64,000 nucleotides of DNA from Clostridium sp. TW13 (GCF_024345225.1 NZ_BROD01000001.1:620001-684000); one strand, 5' to 3'. Shown: positions 54,235 through 63,396, numbered from the stretch's first letter. Translations and numbers: made by a program. The notes: generated from the sequence alone by a model not told the origin.

Positions 54235-54332
54235 ATTATTTAACTAAACATTATTAAGCTTAAAAAAATAATAATTAAGCATATATTAGAAAGTATGCTA
54301 AGTAGTAAAGTGAGATAGAGAGGGTCATCTAT

Positions 54333-54471
54333 ATGGCAACTTGGATTGCACATTTAAGAGTAGCAGAAAGATAATTATATTTATTTGACACAAAAAGAAA
54401 TGGATAAATTTATTGTTAGTGCAACTAAGAGTATTGATGATGGTCTCAAGCTGCTTCTGTGTGAGAGATAA
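54333..54471 (+). pseudogene. Broken zinc-dependent phospholipase-like gene
   Basis: A start with GAGAGGG before it encodes 'MATWIAHLRVAER' and then a stop. In a shifted frame 'LTQKEMDKFIVSATKS', then 'IDDGLKLLLCER' and a stop follow. The two pieces look like the N- and C-termini of one small clostridial hydrolase (MATWxxHLRxAE family) with the middle deleted. The zinc-dependent phospholipase label is from memory and uncertain. Confidence 0.55.
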
Positions 54472-54519
54472 TTTAATAAAAATAGAGTAAGGATAATAAG
54501 ATTTTAGGGAGATATAAAA

Positions 54520-54759
54520 ATGGGTGAGATAGATAAACGTAATAAACTTGCTGAAGAATACTTTTCATATAAAGTTTCAAAAGATAAAAATGTATTTTTA
54601 TATTGGTATAATAAGCAGGTAAAGATATTGGTGGGGAAAGAGAGCGAAAAGTTTCTTTCTAAAATAGAAAATGCTGATTCGAAGGAAGCTCAATTAATTA
54701 TGGCAAAAGTTACTGGTGATTTTAAACATGGTAATGAAAAAGATAATAAGAAAAAATAA
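54520..54759 (+). CDS. Small charged hypothetical protein (79 aa)
   Basis: I do not recognise this protein. It is 79 residues, soluble and highly charged, with a predicted helix-strand-helix layout ('NVFLYWYNKQVKILVGKESE', then helical 'ENADSKEAQLIMAKVTGDF') and a Lys-rich tail. GGGAG precedes the ATG by 9 bases. It lies just after the broken gene and before cheV. The composition supports a real gene. Confidence 0.55.
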   Translation: MGEIDKRNKLAEEYFSYKVSKDKNVFLYWYNKQVKILVGKESEKFLSKIENADSKEAQLIMAKVTGDFKHGNEKDNKKK

Positions 54760-54916
54760 AGTGTTTTTTAATTCTTAAATAATATATAATAAAATTATAA
54801 ATTTTAATTATTTTATTATATATGTTTATATTACATGTATAAAGAAAAGTCTTTTATATTCGATAAATTGATTAATGATGTAATAGTTTTATTACGAATG
54901 AGAAGGGGAGTTTAAT

Positions 54917-55825
54917 ATGGAAACAAACATACTGCTTGAATCTGGAACTGGAGAATTAGAAATACTAGAATTTGCAATAAGCAAAAGACATTATGCAATA
55001 AATATAATAAAGATTAAAGAAATTTTAGATGTAGATGCAAATAGATTAACACCATTACCTTTATCACATCCTGCAATTGCTGGATTGATTCTTAATAGAA
55101 CAGAAATATTAACTGTAATTGACCTTAAGTATGTTGTTGAAGGTGTAAAGAGCAAGAATTTTTCTAAACTTATAGTGTGCGAATTTAATAAGTTAAAAGT
55201 TGCTTTTATTATTGATGAAGTTATAAAAGTTCAAAGAATTAAATGGGAAGAAATTATGAAACCAGATGATATTTCACCTAATTCTTTAGTAGTAGGTAAT
55301 ATTGTTATTGATAATAATATAGTATTAATGCTTGATTTTGAAAAAATAGTTACTGATATTAGTCCGGAAACAGGAATAAGTGAAGATAGAATTTATAATG
55401 TTGATTATAGAGATAGATCTAGCATTAAGCTTATAATTGCAGATGATTCAGCTATGATAAGAAAGTTATTAGAAAACACGCTTTTAAAGGCTGGATTTAG
55501 AGGGTTTAAGACATTTTCTGATGGAAAACAAGCTTGGGACTACTTAAAAGCAGTTTCTGTTGAAAAAGGTGAAAAATTTACAGATGATGTAGAAATTCTT
55601 ATAACAGATATCGAGATGCCTCAAATGGATGGTCATGCACTTACTAGACATATAAAAGAAGATCCAATCCTATGCAAGTTACCAGTTATTATATTCTCAT
55701 CTCTTATTACAGATGACTTAAAACATAAAGGTGATTCTGTAGGAGCTGATGGACAACTTAGTAAGCCAGAAGTTGGAGAATTAGTAGAATTAGTGGATAA
55801 GTTAATTGCTGAAAATAGAAAATAG
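54917..55825 (+). CDS. cheV: Chemotaxis coupling protein CheV
   Basis: The 302-residue protein joins a CheW-like domain (~15-155, 'LEFAISKRHYAINIIKIKEI') to a receiver domain (~175-300). The phospho-acceptor Asp231 lies in 'LITDIEMPQMDGHALTRHI'. CheV couples receptors to CheA and gives phosphorylation-dependent adaptation. Three receptors in the window could feed it, but no CheA or CheY is present here. The ATG follows GAAGGGGAG. A terminator follows. Confidence 0.93.
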   Translation: METNILLESGTGELEILEFAISKRHYAINIIKIKEILDVDANRLTPLPLSHPAIAGLILNRTEILTVIDLKYVVEGVKSKNFSKLIVCEFNKLKVAFIIDEVIKVQRIKWEEIMKPDDISPNSLVVGNIVIDNNIVLMLDFEKIVTDISPETGISEDRIYNVDYRDRSSIKLIIADDSAMIRKLLENTLLKAGFRGFKTFSDGKQAWDYLKAVSVEKGEKFTDDVEILITDIEMPQMDGHALTRHIKEDPILCKLPVIIFSSLITDDLKHKGDSVGADGQLSKPEVGELVELVDKLIAENRK

Positions 55826-55840
55826 TAATGAATAAATAGA

Positions 55841-55878
55841 AATGCACTCTAACCAGTATAGGTTAGGAGTGCATTTTT
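55841..55878 (+). terminator. Intrinsic terminator
   Basis: AATGCACTC(T)AACC pairs with GGTTAGGAGTGCATT (55841-55854 with 55861-55875), then a T-run. It shares the TGCACTC arm core with the 50277-50320 hairpin, likely by chance. The stretch to 56110 shows nothing else clear. Confidence 0.8.
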
Positions 55879-56110
55879 CAGCTAATATAGTCTTTAACAA
55901 AGTTGTTATATGTAGAGAAAGAGGGTATAAGGTGTTATCTATTAGTTGTATAGAACTATTCCATAATAATATTGGTGGACAAGATGCAAAAATTCGACAT
56001 TTTTCTGCCAACATTTAAGTGGAACAGTTCTACACACATTCCTGCAAATACTTTATATGTTCATGTATATTTAGTTAATCATGAGTTACATAAGTTAGAG
56101 TTTACAAAGA

Positions 56111-56878
56111 TTAGTCAAAGTTGAATTTTAGGCTACTGTCATAAGGTGATGTTCCATCAAAGATATTTTTATAAGTACACATCCAAGTTGGAATAAAGCC
56201 ACTTTTATATGCCACAGCTTGTGAAGCAATATTTGAAGAAGCAGCACCGTAATAAGGAACTATGCCTTTATCAATAATTATCATTGCAAGATTGCTTACT
56301 AGAGTTGTAGCAAGTCCTTTATTTCTATATTGTGGTATGACGTCAATACCTATCTGCCACATATGAATACTATCAATAGAAGCACCTGCCATAGCTACAA
56401 TTTTATCATCATGCATTGCATATATAGCAATTGCATCTGGGCGAGGATCATCAATCTCATATTGGATAGCGTTTTCAAAACCGGGAGTTTTATAAAGTTC
56501 ATGTATTTCCGTTCCTTCTTTTATGTGTATAGTAAAACCATCAGGATAAGGCAGTGTTTGTACTCTATTAGTATCAGGAATGAAGTAGAGTGAATGTCCA
56601 TATAAAAATGGTGCTGCGAAGATATCTTCTCTGGTTCTATGCTCAAGTAATAGTTTTACTTTAGGTAGTATGTTTTTATCTGCAGAGACAATAATGCTTT
56701 TGTCCATAGTACATATTTCAAGGAAAGGTGTTTGTCTTTCAAACAGCCTTCTTCCTTCATTTTGTCTAGCTTCACAAAATATTGTTCCTTCTGTAAGGAA
56801 GTCCTCTGGAGTACAGTTCATATCTATAGCTAATTGTTGACGTACAGTTTCTAGTATTTTTGTTTTATTTAAATTCAT
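56111..56878 (-). CDS. GNAT acetyltransferase with N-terminal extension
   Basis: The 255-residue protein has a GNAT domain in the C-terminal half ('WQIGIDVIPQYRNKGLATTL' is the acetyl-CoA loop, then 'GAASSNIASQAVAYKSGF'). The N-terminal ~120 residues do not match GNAT and may be a second degenerate copy. I start at 56878, with GAGAGG 7 bases upstream, not the longer frame from 56920. It is divergent from another two-part GNAT gene at 56984. Confidence 0.82.
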   Translation of the reverse strand: MNLNKTKILETVRQQLAIDMNCTPEDFLTEGTIFCEARQNEGRRLFERQTPFLEICTMDKSIIVSADKNILPKVKLLLEHRTREDIFAAPFLYGHSLYFIPDTNRVQTLPYPDGFTIHIKEGTEIHELYKTPGFENAIQYEIDDPRPDAIAIYAMHDDKIVAMAGASIDSIHMWQIGIDVIPQYRNKGLATTLVSNLAMIIIDKGIVPYYGAASSNIASQAVAYKSGFIPTWMCTYKNIFDGTSPYDSSLKFNFD

Positions 56879-56983
56879 AGTGCACCTCTCAAAAATAAGT
56901 ATAGATATATTATATCTCACTTGTAAGAATAATGGAATATAAGTATAATTATAGAATATATAATAAAATATTGGGGGATTATT

Positions 56984-57889
56984 ATGATTAATTTAGAGGA
57001 ATATAAAATTTGTAAAGCTGATTCAAAAGAATGGGCAAGATATCATGCTATTTATAGATTGAGTAATTTTAATGAATGGATGTCATTAAGCTTTGAGGGG
57101 GATATTGACAGATATTTAAAAGTAGACTTCTGCTATTGGGTCATGATAGGAGGGATAAAAGTTGGTGGTGCACTCATAAAACCTAATATGCTAAAGTGTG
57201 TTTTCACTATACCACCATTTAATAATAAAGAGATATTAATTAACAAGTTAAGTGAGTATGTTGAATCTATATCAGATGAAAGTAAACCAATAGAAGTTCC
57301 TGATGCTGATTTAGAATCAGTAAAGTACTACCAAAACATTGGATATAAGCTTGAGGAAGTTAATAAACTTATGGTTTGTCCTACAAATAAATATGAAGTT
57401 ACTTGGGATGAACAATATGAGATTATAAGTCCTGATGAAAGCAGACATGCTGCTGATATGGTGGAGCTTTATTTTCAAAGCTATAGTAAAAATAAACTTC
57501 CACAAATTGCAGCACAATCTTATGAATTTCAAGTTTCAAGTGTAAATGTATGTTTTAACTTTATAAATGGTGGAAGTGTACCTAAAGACTGGTCTACATT
57601 AGTTTTTGATAAATTAACCAATAAATTAGTTGCAGCATGTACAGTTGCTCTTGTTAATAATCTACCATATATACTTGATTTTGTTGTACATCCTGAATAC
57701 CAAAGAAGAGGATTGGCAACAAAGATGATGAAAAGAACATTAAATTTATTTAAAAATGATTATCCAGCAATTAGATTAAATAATGTTGTTGGTAATGATG
57801 CAGAAATACTTTATAATAAATTAGGTTTTATAAGCTTAGCAGAAAAAGCATTAATGAAAAAGGAGCAGCATAATGAAAAAATCAATTAA
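56984..57889 (+). CDS. Two-domain GNAT acetyltransferase
   Basis: In this 301-residue protein the C-terminal half is a clear GNAT ('LDFVVHPEYQRRGLATKMMK', then 'DAEILYNKLGF'). The N-terminal half (to ~130) resembles a GNAT-like fold without the acetyl-CoA loop. The ATG follows GGGGGA. Its end overlaps the next gene by 17 bases, so the two are translated together. The substrate is unknown. Confidence 0.85.
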   Translation: MINLEEYKICKADSKEWARYHAIYRLSNFNEWMSLSFEGDIDRYLKVDFCYWVMIGGIKVGGALIKPNMLKCVFTIPPFNNKEILINKLSEYVESISDESKPIEVPDADLESVKYYQNIGYKLEEVNKLMVCPTNKYEVTWDEQYEIISPDESRHAADMVELYFQSYSKNKLPQIAAQSYEFQVSSVNVCFNFINGGSVPKDWSTLVFDKLTNKLVAACTVALVNNLPYILDFVVHPEYQRRGLATKMMKRTLNLFKNDYPAIRLNNVVGNDAEILYNKLGFISLAEKALMKKEQHNEKIN

Positions 57890-58988
57890 GTTTTCAAATT
57901 TTGTTAAGATTTTAATACTTGCTTTATTAGCATGTATTACAGTTTCACCTAGTAATTATTTTGCAGTTACTAATATTCAACTGACTATAAGTAAGGTTGA
58001 GGATATAAATGCGGTTGTAACTCAGTGGGATAATTACATATTACCAACTAAAGTATTAGCAGTTATGAATAATAATTCAAAGCAACAAGTTCCTGTAACT
58101 TGGAATGGTAATAAAGTAGTTACTAGTAAGCTTGGTAAATATACTTTTACAGGAAGAATAAGTGGGTACAGTGATAAGGTTAAATTAACATTAACAGTAG
58201 AAGATCCTATAGTGACTTTTAAAGATAAAAATTTAGAAGACTTGGTTAGGTTCAAAATAGAAAATAAAAAAGGAATCTTGCATAAAAGCGATGTTAACAA
58301 GATAACAAATTTAGATGGGACTTATCGTGGAATTACGCATTTAGATGGGATAGAGAATCTTGAAAATCTTACTGAGTTACATTTGTTAAGCAATGAAATA
58401 ACTGATATAACTCCATTAAACAAATTAAAAAAACTAGAGGATATTATATTGAGTAATAATAAAATTAAAGATATAAGTGCACTAAGAGGATTAAATAACT
58501 TGAGGGGGATTGCTTTTGACAATAACCCTATAAAAGATGTAAGTGTAGTAAAAGAATTAACTAATTTAAATTTTGTCAGCTTGCAAGAATGTAATATAAG
58601 TGATATAAGTGTGTTGGAAAAATTGACCAAACTAACAGACGTTAGGTTAAATAATAATAAAATAAGTGATTTAAGACCATTAAGTGGATTAACTAATCTA
58701 ACCAGTATTGATTTAAATAATAATAGAATAAGTGATATTAACCCAATAAAGAATTTAATAAAAATGTGGCATATAAACTTGGAAAATAATAGAATAAGGG
58801 ATTTAAGCCCAATGAAAGGGCTTAAGAAACTTTTTACTATTAATGTAGCTAAAAATTATATTAGAGATATAACTGCTTTAAAGGGGTTACCAGATTTAAT
58901 AGTTCTTGATATACGTCTAAATCTAATAAGTGCCAAGGATAGGAAAGCGTTTAAAGTTGCAAATCCATCGTTTACACTATGTTATTAA
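57873..58988 (+). CDS. Secreted leucine-rich-repeat protein (internalin-like)
   Basis: In this 371-residue protein the signal peptide is residues 1-30. A bacterial Ig-like domain (~40-112, 'VTWNGNKVVTSKLGKYTFTG') is followed by a cap and about nine SDS22-type 22-residue leucine-rich repeats (~145-355, e.g. 'LTDVRLNNNKISDLRPLSGL'). It has no LPXTG or membrane anchor. The ATG follows AAAGGAG inside the preceding GNAT gene. It probably binds a surface or host/plant ligand; adjacency to a GNAT gene is odd. Confidence 0.9.
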   Translation: MKKSIKFSNFVKILILALLACITVSPSNYFAVTNIQLTISKVEDINAVVTQWDNYILPTKVLAVMNNNSKQQVPVTWNGNKVVTSKLGKYTFTGRISGYSDKVKLTLTVEDPIVTFKDKNLEDLVRFKIENKKGILHKSDVNKITNLDGTYRGITHLDGIENLENLTELHLLSNEITDITPLNKLKKLEDIILSNNKIKDISALRGLNNLRGIAFDNNPIKDVSVVKELTNLNFVSLQECNISDISVLEKLTKLTDVRLNNNKISDLRPLSGLTNLTSIDLNNNRISDINPIKNLIKMWHINLENNRIRDLSPMKGLKKLFTINVAKNYIRDITALKGLPDLIVLDIRLNLISAKDRKAFKVANPSFTLCY

Positions 58989-59004
58989 GAGAGAAGATGG
59001 GGAA

Positions 59005-59865
59005 TTAGCAATCTAATGAAAGATATTCACCAACTCTTATGCATTTAGAATCAGTACCATGACCAATATCATAGGTTTTTACTATAGGTAGATTTTCATT
59101 TTCGGTAATATTTAATACAAGCTCCTCCATAGTAGGTGTAATATTATTTTGTTCCATTTCAGTGAAAGTACCTAGCAGAATACCCTTGATTTTTTTGAAT
59201 GCACCCATGAGTTTTAATTGGCTTAAGTAGGTGGTCATTAAGGCCACTTCACCGCCATACCCTTCTAAAAGCAATATTTTATCATCAAAGTTAGGCATAT
59301 AAGGTGTACCAGCTAATTTTAAGAAGCATCTTATATTGCCTCCAATAACGATACCTTCCATGCTATTTCCACGTAAGAATTTGTATTTTATATCATATAG
59401 ATCATCCTTATTATTTAGCAAGGAATTAGAAAACCATTCAATTTGTTGTGTTTTATGATTATATATTAGATTTCTAATTTGATATAGGTAAGAGGTACTA
59501 CCTGTCATAGCATATATTGAGTTAATTATTGTAGTTAAATCACTATATCCAAAGAAAGGCTTATAATGATTGAAGATTACATCAAAATCAAGATACTCTA
59601 GCACTTCATTAGCAACATCACCACCAGATATATCAAAAATAGCTTTTATATTATCATCAATATAGAAATTCATAAGAGCATCAGCTCGTTCTTTTCCTGT
59701 ACCACTAAATACAGAATATTTTTCAAAAATATGATTGCTGCATACAGGTATTAAACCTAAACTTTTGATGGTTTCTAGTAGCTCGTTTATACGTTTTTTA
59801 TATGAAGTGAGCTGGGCATTAGAGCACCCAACAATTGCTATTTGTTCTCCAGCTTTTAATAACAT
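59005..59865 (-). CDS. LD-carboxypeptidase (S66 family)
   Basis: This 286-residue protein matches S66 serine peptidases. The nucleophile is S108 in 'FFGYSDLTT', the Glu lies in 'LLLEGYGGEVALM', and the His is in 'YDIGHGTDSKCIRVG'. S66 enzymes cut the L,D-peptide bond of murein tetrapeptides, or immunity substrates in the MccF subgroup. There is no signal peptide, so it fits cytosolic recycling. The start follows GGTGATGA. It converges on the LRR gene. Confidence 0.88.
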   Translation of the reverse strand: MLLKAGEQIAIVGCSNAQLTSYKKRINELLETIKSLGLIPVCSNHIFEKYSVFSGTGKERADALMNFYIDDNIKAIFDISGGDVANEVLEYLDFDVIFNHYKPFFGYSDLTTIINSIYAMTGSTSYLYQIRNLIYNHKTQQIEWFSNSLLNNKDDLYDIKYKFLRGNSMEGIVIGGNIRCFLKLAGTPYMPNFDDKILLLEGYGGEVALMTTYLSQLKLMGAFKKIKGILLGTFTEMEQNNITPTMEELVLNITENENLPIVKTYDIGHGTDSKCIRVGEYLSLDC

Positions 59866-60029
59866 TTTATCATCACCAATCTATTAAATTCAGTCTTGTT
59901 TTTATATAAGTATTATATCAGCAATTTTTTGCTTTTCACAGTAACCTTAGAAATTGAAGTACACGCTAAGACTATGTATAATAAAGCAAATGCATAGCTA
60001 GAAGTTTATGCAAAATAAGGAGGAGAAAT

Positions 60030-60488
60030 ATGAATATAATTAAAGTGACAGATAAACCTTTAGCGGATGCGTGTGATGAGATGTTAACATCTTTAATCAT
60101 GGATGAGAGGCAATATGATAGGAATATTAGTGAAAATTTTATAGTGTGCGACTGGTATTCAACTACATTAGATAATGAACAACTAATAACATTTGCTGCA
60201 ATTGATGAAGGAGAAGCAATTGGGTTTATTCATGGGTTTATAAAGGATCAAGCAGGTACATATGTAAATGAGACAGTAGTAATGCTTGATGCTATGTATG
60301 TGAAAGATAAAAGCAGAAAGCAGGGTGTAGGTACAGCACTTATAGAAGAATTTAAGAAATGGGGCAAATCAGTTCATGCAAAGTACATAGATTTAACTGT
60401 TTTAATTGATAATTCTTCAGGTATTGAATTATACAAAAAACATGGATTTATTCCATTGAAAAGTTATATGAGAAATGAAATAAAATAG
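60030..60488 (+). CDS. GNAT acetyltransferase
   Basis: A 152-residue single-domain GNAT with the acetyl-CoA loop 'YVKDKSRKQGVGTALIEEFK' and the final 'SGIELYKKHGFIPLKSY'. The ATG follows AAGGAGG. It is a standalone gene. The substrate is unknown. The fold is certain. Confidence 0.88.
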   Translation: MNIIKVTDKPLADACDEMLTSLIMDERQYDRNISENFIVCDWYSTTLDNEQLITFAAIDEGEAIGFIHGFIKDQAGTYVNETVVMLDAMYVKDKSRKQGVGTALIEEFKKWGKSVHAKYIDLTVLIDNSSGIELYKKHGFIPLKSYMRNEIK

Positions 60489-60559
60489 ATAAAATGGCTA
60501 ATAAATTGGAATTTAAGTTAATCAGTGATATAATAATTGTAAAATAAATAGCTATGAGA

Positions 60560-60712
60560 TAAAAACACTATTCGGTTGGTAGTCCGAATGCGTATACAAT
60601 ATACGTCAGTAACCTGCCCTCCTGGGGTTGTCCGTTCTCTGTATAAGGCATCTGAAAATAGACTTGCATATAAAACTATGTGCTTTTAGATGCTTAAGCT
60701 CAAATACAGGAG
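60560..60712 (+). promoter_or_regulatory. yjdF-type riboswitch leader
   Basis: About 150 bases directly before yjdF form several stems: ATTCGG/CCGAAT, CGTATA/TATACG at 60590-60605, and a long arm GCATCTG...AGATGC at 60648-60693 with an inner stem. Its position before a DUF2992 (YjdF) gene is that of the yjdF motif RNA, which binds azaaromatic compounds. Identification rests on gene context plus structure, not a covariance search. Confidence 0.75.
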
Positions 60713-60718
60713 GAAAAA

Positions 60719-61126
60719 ATGATAAAATTAACAGTATTTTTTGAGGATCCGTTTTGGATAGGTGTTTTTGAAAAGGTTGAGGATGATAAAATTGAAGTAT
60801 CACGAGTAGTTTTTGGTCAGGAACCAAAAGATTATGAAGTGTATGAGTTTGCATTAAAGAATTTGTATAAGTTAAAATTTAGTGAACCTATGGCAATTGA
60901 AAAGAGTCCACAAATAAAAATCAATCCTAAAAGGATACAAAGAAAAATTCGTAAAACAGTAGAAGAGAGTGGAATTGGCACTAAGGCACAACAGGCATTG
61001 AAGCTTGATTATGAAAATAAGAAAAGTGAAAGAAAAGCTTTGTCTAAGGAAAGAAAAGAAAAAAAACAACAGTTAAAATTCGAAAAGAAACAGCAAAAGA
61101 AGAAATCGAAAAAGAAGGGTCATTAA
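60719..61126 (+). CDS. yjdF: YjdF family protein (DUF2992)
   Basis: This 135-residue protein has the YjdF pattern 'LTVFFEDPFWIGVFEKVED' and 'VVFGQEPKDYEVYEFALKNLYKLKFS', followed by a basic, Lys-rich helical tail ('KERKEKKQQLKFEKKQQKKK'). The biochemical function is unknown. It is the standard target of the yjdF riboswitch, present directly upstream, so it probably takes part in handling aromatic toxic compounds. The ATG follows AGGAGG. Confidence 0.9.
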   Translation: MIKLTVFFEDPFWIGVFEKVEDDKIEVSRVVFGQEPKDYEVYEFALKNLYKLKFSEPMAIEKSPQIKINPKRIQRKIRKTVEESGIGTKAQQALKLDYENKKSERKALSKERKEKKQQLKFEKKQQKKKSKKKGH

Positions 61127-61167
61127 TTATAACCTTAGATTTACATTGATTGAAAAAATATACTGGC

Positions 61168-61223
61168 AACTCCTTCTTACAAGTGTAGTCTCTAATTATG
61201 GATTACATTTGTAGGAAGGAGTT
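61168..61223 (+). terminator. Long terminator hairpin
   Basis: A stem of about 20 bp (61168-61190 with 61201-61223, few mismatches) followed by a short T-run ends yjdF. Confidence 0.75.
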
Positions 61224-61372
61224 TCTTAGAGATGATTATATACAGAGCGGAAGATGTAAAGAAAATAATACAACATTAGATATATTCACCTTTTATTCAA
61301 TTTAGTAGTATAATTTATGAAACAGTTTAGTATAATAAAAATGTTTTAAATATAATCAAGGGAGAAGATAAT

Positions 61373-61543
61373 ATGGATACTGTTCTAATATTTACTATCA
61401 TCAATTTGGTTATTATAATTGCAATTATAGTTGTGATATTCAAAGGAATACAATCTTATAAAAAAGCTACTATTATAAATAGAGAGATGAATGAAAAGAT
61501 AGATTTTATTTATAATTCATTGAGGAATGGGGAAAATAAATAA
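61373..61543 (+). CDS. Small single-TM membrane protein (56 aa)
   Basis: A 56-residue frame beginning 'MDTVLIFTIINLVIII' has one hydrophobic segment (~4-24) and a charged amphipathic tail. GGGAG lies 8 bases upstream and a terminator downstream. The size, composition and ribosome site support a real gene, of a kind common near clostridial operons. The function is unknown. Confidence 0.6.
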   Translation: MDTVLIFTIINLVIIIAIIVVIFKGIQSYKKATIINREMNEKIDFIYNSLRNGENK

Positions 61544-61581
61544 AGGTGTAATGAGAAAAGAAATTTTATAGTTATAATAGG

Positions 61582-61618
61582 AAAAGTGCTGAAATATTGA
61601 TATTTGCAGTGCTTTTTA
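61582..61618 (+). terminator. Intrinsic terminator
   Basis: AAAAGTGCTG/CAGTGCTTTT (61582-61591 with 61606-61615, two G-U pairs) plus an inner AAATAT/ATATTT stem. Confidence 0.75.
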
Positions 61619-61630
61619 TTTGTTATTTTT

Positions 61631-61648
61631 AAATGTATCGGTACATTT
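61631..61648. promoter_or_regulatory. Palindrome overlapping the pdxST -35 box
   Basis: AAATGTA-TCGG-TACATTT is a perfect inverted repeat (7-bp arms) whose right arm meets the -35 box at 61647. This is an obvious repressor or activator site for pdxST. The protein is not in view. Confidence 0.6.
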
Positions 61649-61674
61649 GTAATTTGTTTTTATTAATCTATAAT
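61647..61674 (+). promoter_or_regulatory. Sigma-A-type promoter of pdxST
   Basis: TTGTAA (61647-61652), a 16-base spacer, TATAAT (61669-61674). Transcription should begin close to 61681. Confidence 0.7.
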
Positions 61675-61707
61675 ATAGCTAACAATAAAATTTTGGGGGT
61701 TAAATAA

Positions 61708-62577
61708 ATGGCAAAATATGAATTAAACAAAAATTTGGCTCAAATGCTTAAGGGCGGAGTAATTATGGATGTAGTAAATGCAGAGCAAGCAATTATAGCT
61801 GAAAGAGCAGGGGCTTGTGCAGTTATGGCACTTGAAAAAGTACCAGCAGATATAAGAAAAGAGGGTGGAGTTGCAAGAATGTCTGACCCTAAGATGATAA
61901 AAGAGATACAAGCAGCAGTTTCAATCCCAGTTATGGCTAAGGTTAGAATTGGACATTTTGTTGAAGCTGAAATATTACAAGCAATTGGCATTGATTTTAT
62001 AGATGAAAGTGAAGTTCTGACACATGCAGATGATAAATATCACATAGATAAGGCAAGTTTTGATGTACCTTTTGTATGTGGAGCAAGAGATTTAGGTGAA
62101 GCGTTAAGAAGAATTGGTGAAGGAGCAGCAATGATAAGAACTAAGGGAGAAGCAGGTACTGGAGATGTTGTTCAAGCTGTTAAGCATATGAGATGTATAA
62201 TGGACGATATCAGAAGAGTAAAGAATGCGCCAAAAGATGAATTGATGACTTTAGCTAAGGAATTTGGAGCTCCTTATGATCTTATAGAATATGTTTGGGA
62301 AAATGGTAAGTTACCAGTAGTGAACTTTGCAGCAGGCGGAGTTGCAACACCAGCAGATGCAGCACTTATGATGAAGCTAGGAGCAGAAGGAGTGTTTGTA
62401 GGTTCTGGAATATTTAAATCAGGAGATCCAGAAAAGAGAGCAAGAGCTATAGTTATGGCAACAACATACTATAATGATCCTAAGATTCTTGCTGAAGTAT
62501 CAGAGGATCTTGGTGAACCAATGGTAGGTATAAACTGCAGTGAGTTAACTACTAAATTTGAAGAAAGAGGCTGGTAA
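61708..62577 (+). CDS. pdxS: Pyridoxal 5'-phosphate synthase subunit PdxS
   Basis: This 289-residue protein is a near-textbook PdxS: '[15 protein letters not shown]', '[21 protein letters not shown]', '[17 protein letters not shown]' (the Lys that binds ribose-5-phosphate) and '[17 protein letters not shown]'. It builds vitamin B6 from ribose-5-phosphate, glyceraldehyde-3-phosphate and ammonia supplied by PdxT. The ATG follows TTTTGGGGGT. pdxT starts three bases after its stop. A palindrome and a promoter precede it. Confidence 0.98.
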   Translation: MAKYELNKNLAQMLKGGVIMDVVNAEQAIIAERAGACAVMALEKVPADIRKEGGVARMSDPKMIKEIQAAVSIPVMAKVRIGHFVEAEILQAIGIDFIDESEVLTHADDKYHIDKASFDVPFVCGARDLGEALRRIGEGAAMIRTKGEAGTGDVVQAVKHMRCIMDDIRRVKNAPKDELMTLAKEFGAPYDLIEYVWENGKLPVVNFAAGGVATPADAALMMKLGAEGVFVGSGIFKSGDPEKRARAIVMATTYYNDPKILAEVSEDLGEPMVGINCSELTTKFEERGW

Positions 62578-62579
62578 AA

Positions 62580-63149
62580 ATGAAGAAGATAGGTGTACTA
62601 GCACTTCAAGGTGGAGTAATAGAGCATATAAATCACGTTAAGGCTCTTGGATGTGAAGCTGTAGAAGTAAGAAAAGTTGACGAATTGGATGATTTGGATG
62701 GGCTTATTTTACCAGGTGGAGAAAGTACAACTATTGGTAAATTATTAAGAAAAACAGGTATTTTTGATAAACTTAAAGATAAAATATCTAGTGGTTTTCC
62801 TGTGTGGGGAACCTGTGCTGGAATGATACTTCTTGCAAAGAGTATTGAAAATGATGGAGCAATTCACTTACAGACTATGGATATAACAGTTATGAGAAAT
62901 GCCTATGGAACACAAATAAATAGTTTTATTGAGGAAAAAATCATAGGAGAAGTTTCTTCTGAGCCAATTCCACTTGTATTTATAAGAGCACCTTATATTA
63001 CAAAAGTAGAAGACAATGTACAAGTGTTGTGTAAGGTTGCTAATAATGTTGTAGCAGCAAGGCAAAATAATATGTTAGTTACATCATTTCATCCTGAATT
63101 AACAGACAATTTAGATATGCATAAATATTTCATAGGTATGTGTAGCTAA
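62580..63149 (+). CDS. pdxT: Pyridoxal 5'-phosphate synthase glutaminase subunit PdxT
   Basis: The 189-residue PdxT has 'GLILPGGESTTIG', the nucleophile Cys79 in 'WGTCAGMILLA' and the His171-x-Glu173 pair in 'SFHPELTD'. It releases ammonia from glutamine and channels it to PdxS. It is coupled to pdxS (2-base gap). Length and catalytic residues are intact. A hairpin terminator closes the operon. Confidence 0.97.
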   Translation: MKKIGVLALQGGVIEHINHVKALGCEAVEVRKVDELDDLDGLILPGGESTTIGKLLRKTGIFDKLKDKISSGFPVWGTCAGMILLAKSIENDGAIHLQTMDITVMRNAYGTQINSFIEEKIIGEVSSEPIPLVFIRAPYITKVEDNVQVLCKVANNVVAARQNNMLVTSFHPELTDNLDMHKYFIGMCS

Positions 63150-63168
63150 TAATTGTTTATATAACAAT

Positions 63169-63218
63169 AGGATTGTAATTAGATTATTTTTATATAGTCT
63201 AGTTACAATCCTTTTTTA
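63169..63218 (+). terminator. Intrinsic terminator
   Basis: AGGATTGTAA(T)TAGA pairs with TCTAG-TTACAATCCT (63169-63184 with 63197-63212), followed by six Ts. Confidence 0.9.
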
Positions 63219-63346
63219 TTTTGAATATAGGTTAAATGATTTGAAAAATAAGTGAATTCATATATTGTTTCATTTTGAAGTATTGCTTCTCTGGATTCCT
63301 TACGAATTTAAAAGAAAAAAGCCTGGGTGTATAATTAATAATGGTA

Positions 63347-63377
63347 TTGACTTAGCCCAAAGGGCAGGGGTTATATT
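63347..63377 (+). promoter_or_regulatory. MerR-type promoter with 19-bp spacer
   Basis: TTGACT (63347-63352) and TATATT (63372-63377) are 19 bases apart, the hallmark of MerR-activated promoters. GCCC-AAA-GGGC lies within the spacer. It sits just before a MerR-domain gene, suggesting autoregulation. Confidence 0.65.
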
Positions 63378-63396
63378 TCAATTGAGGTGATTATTA

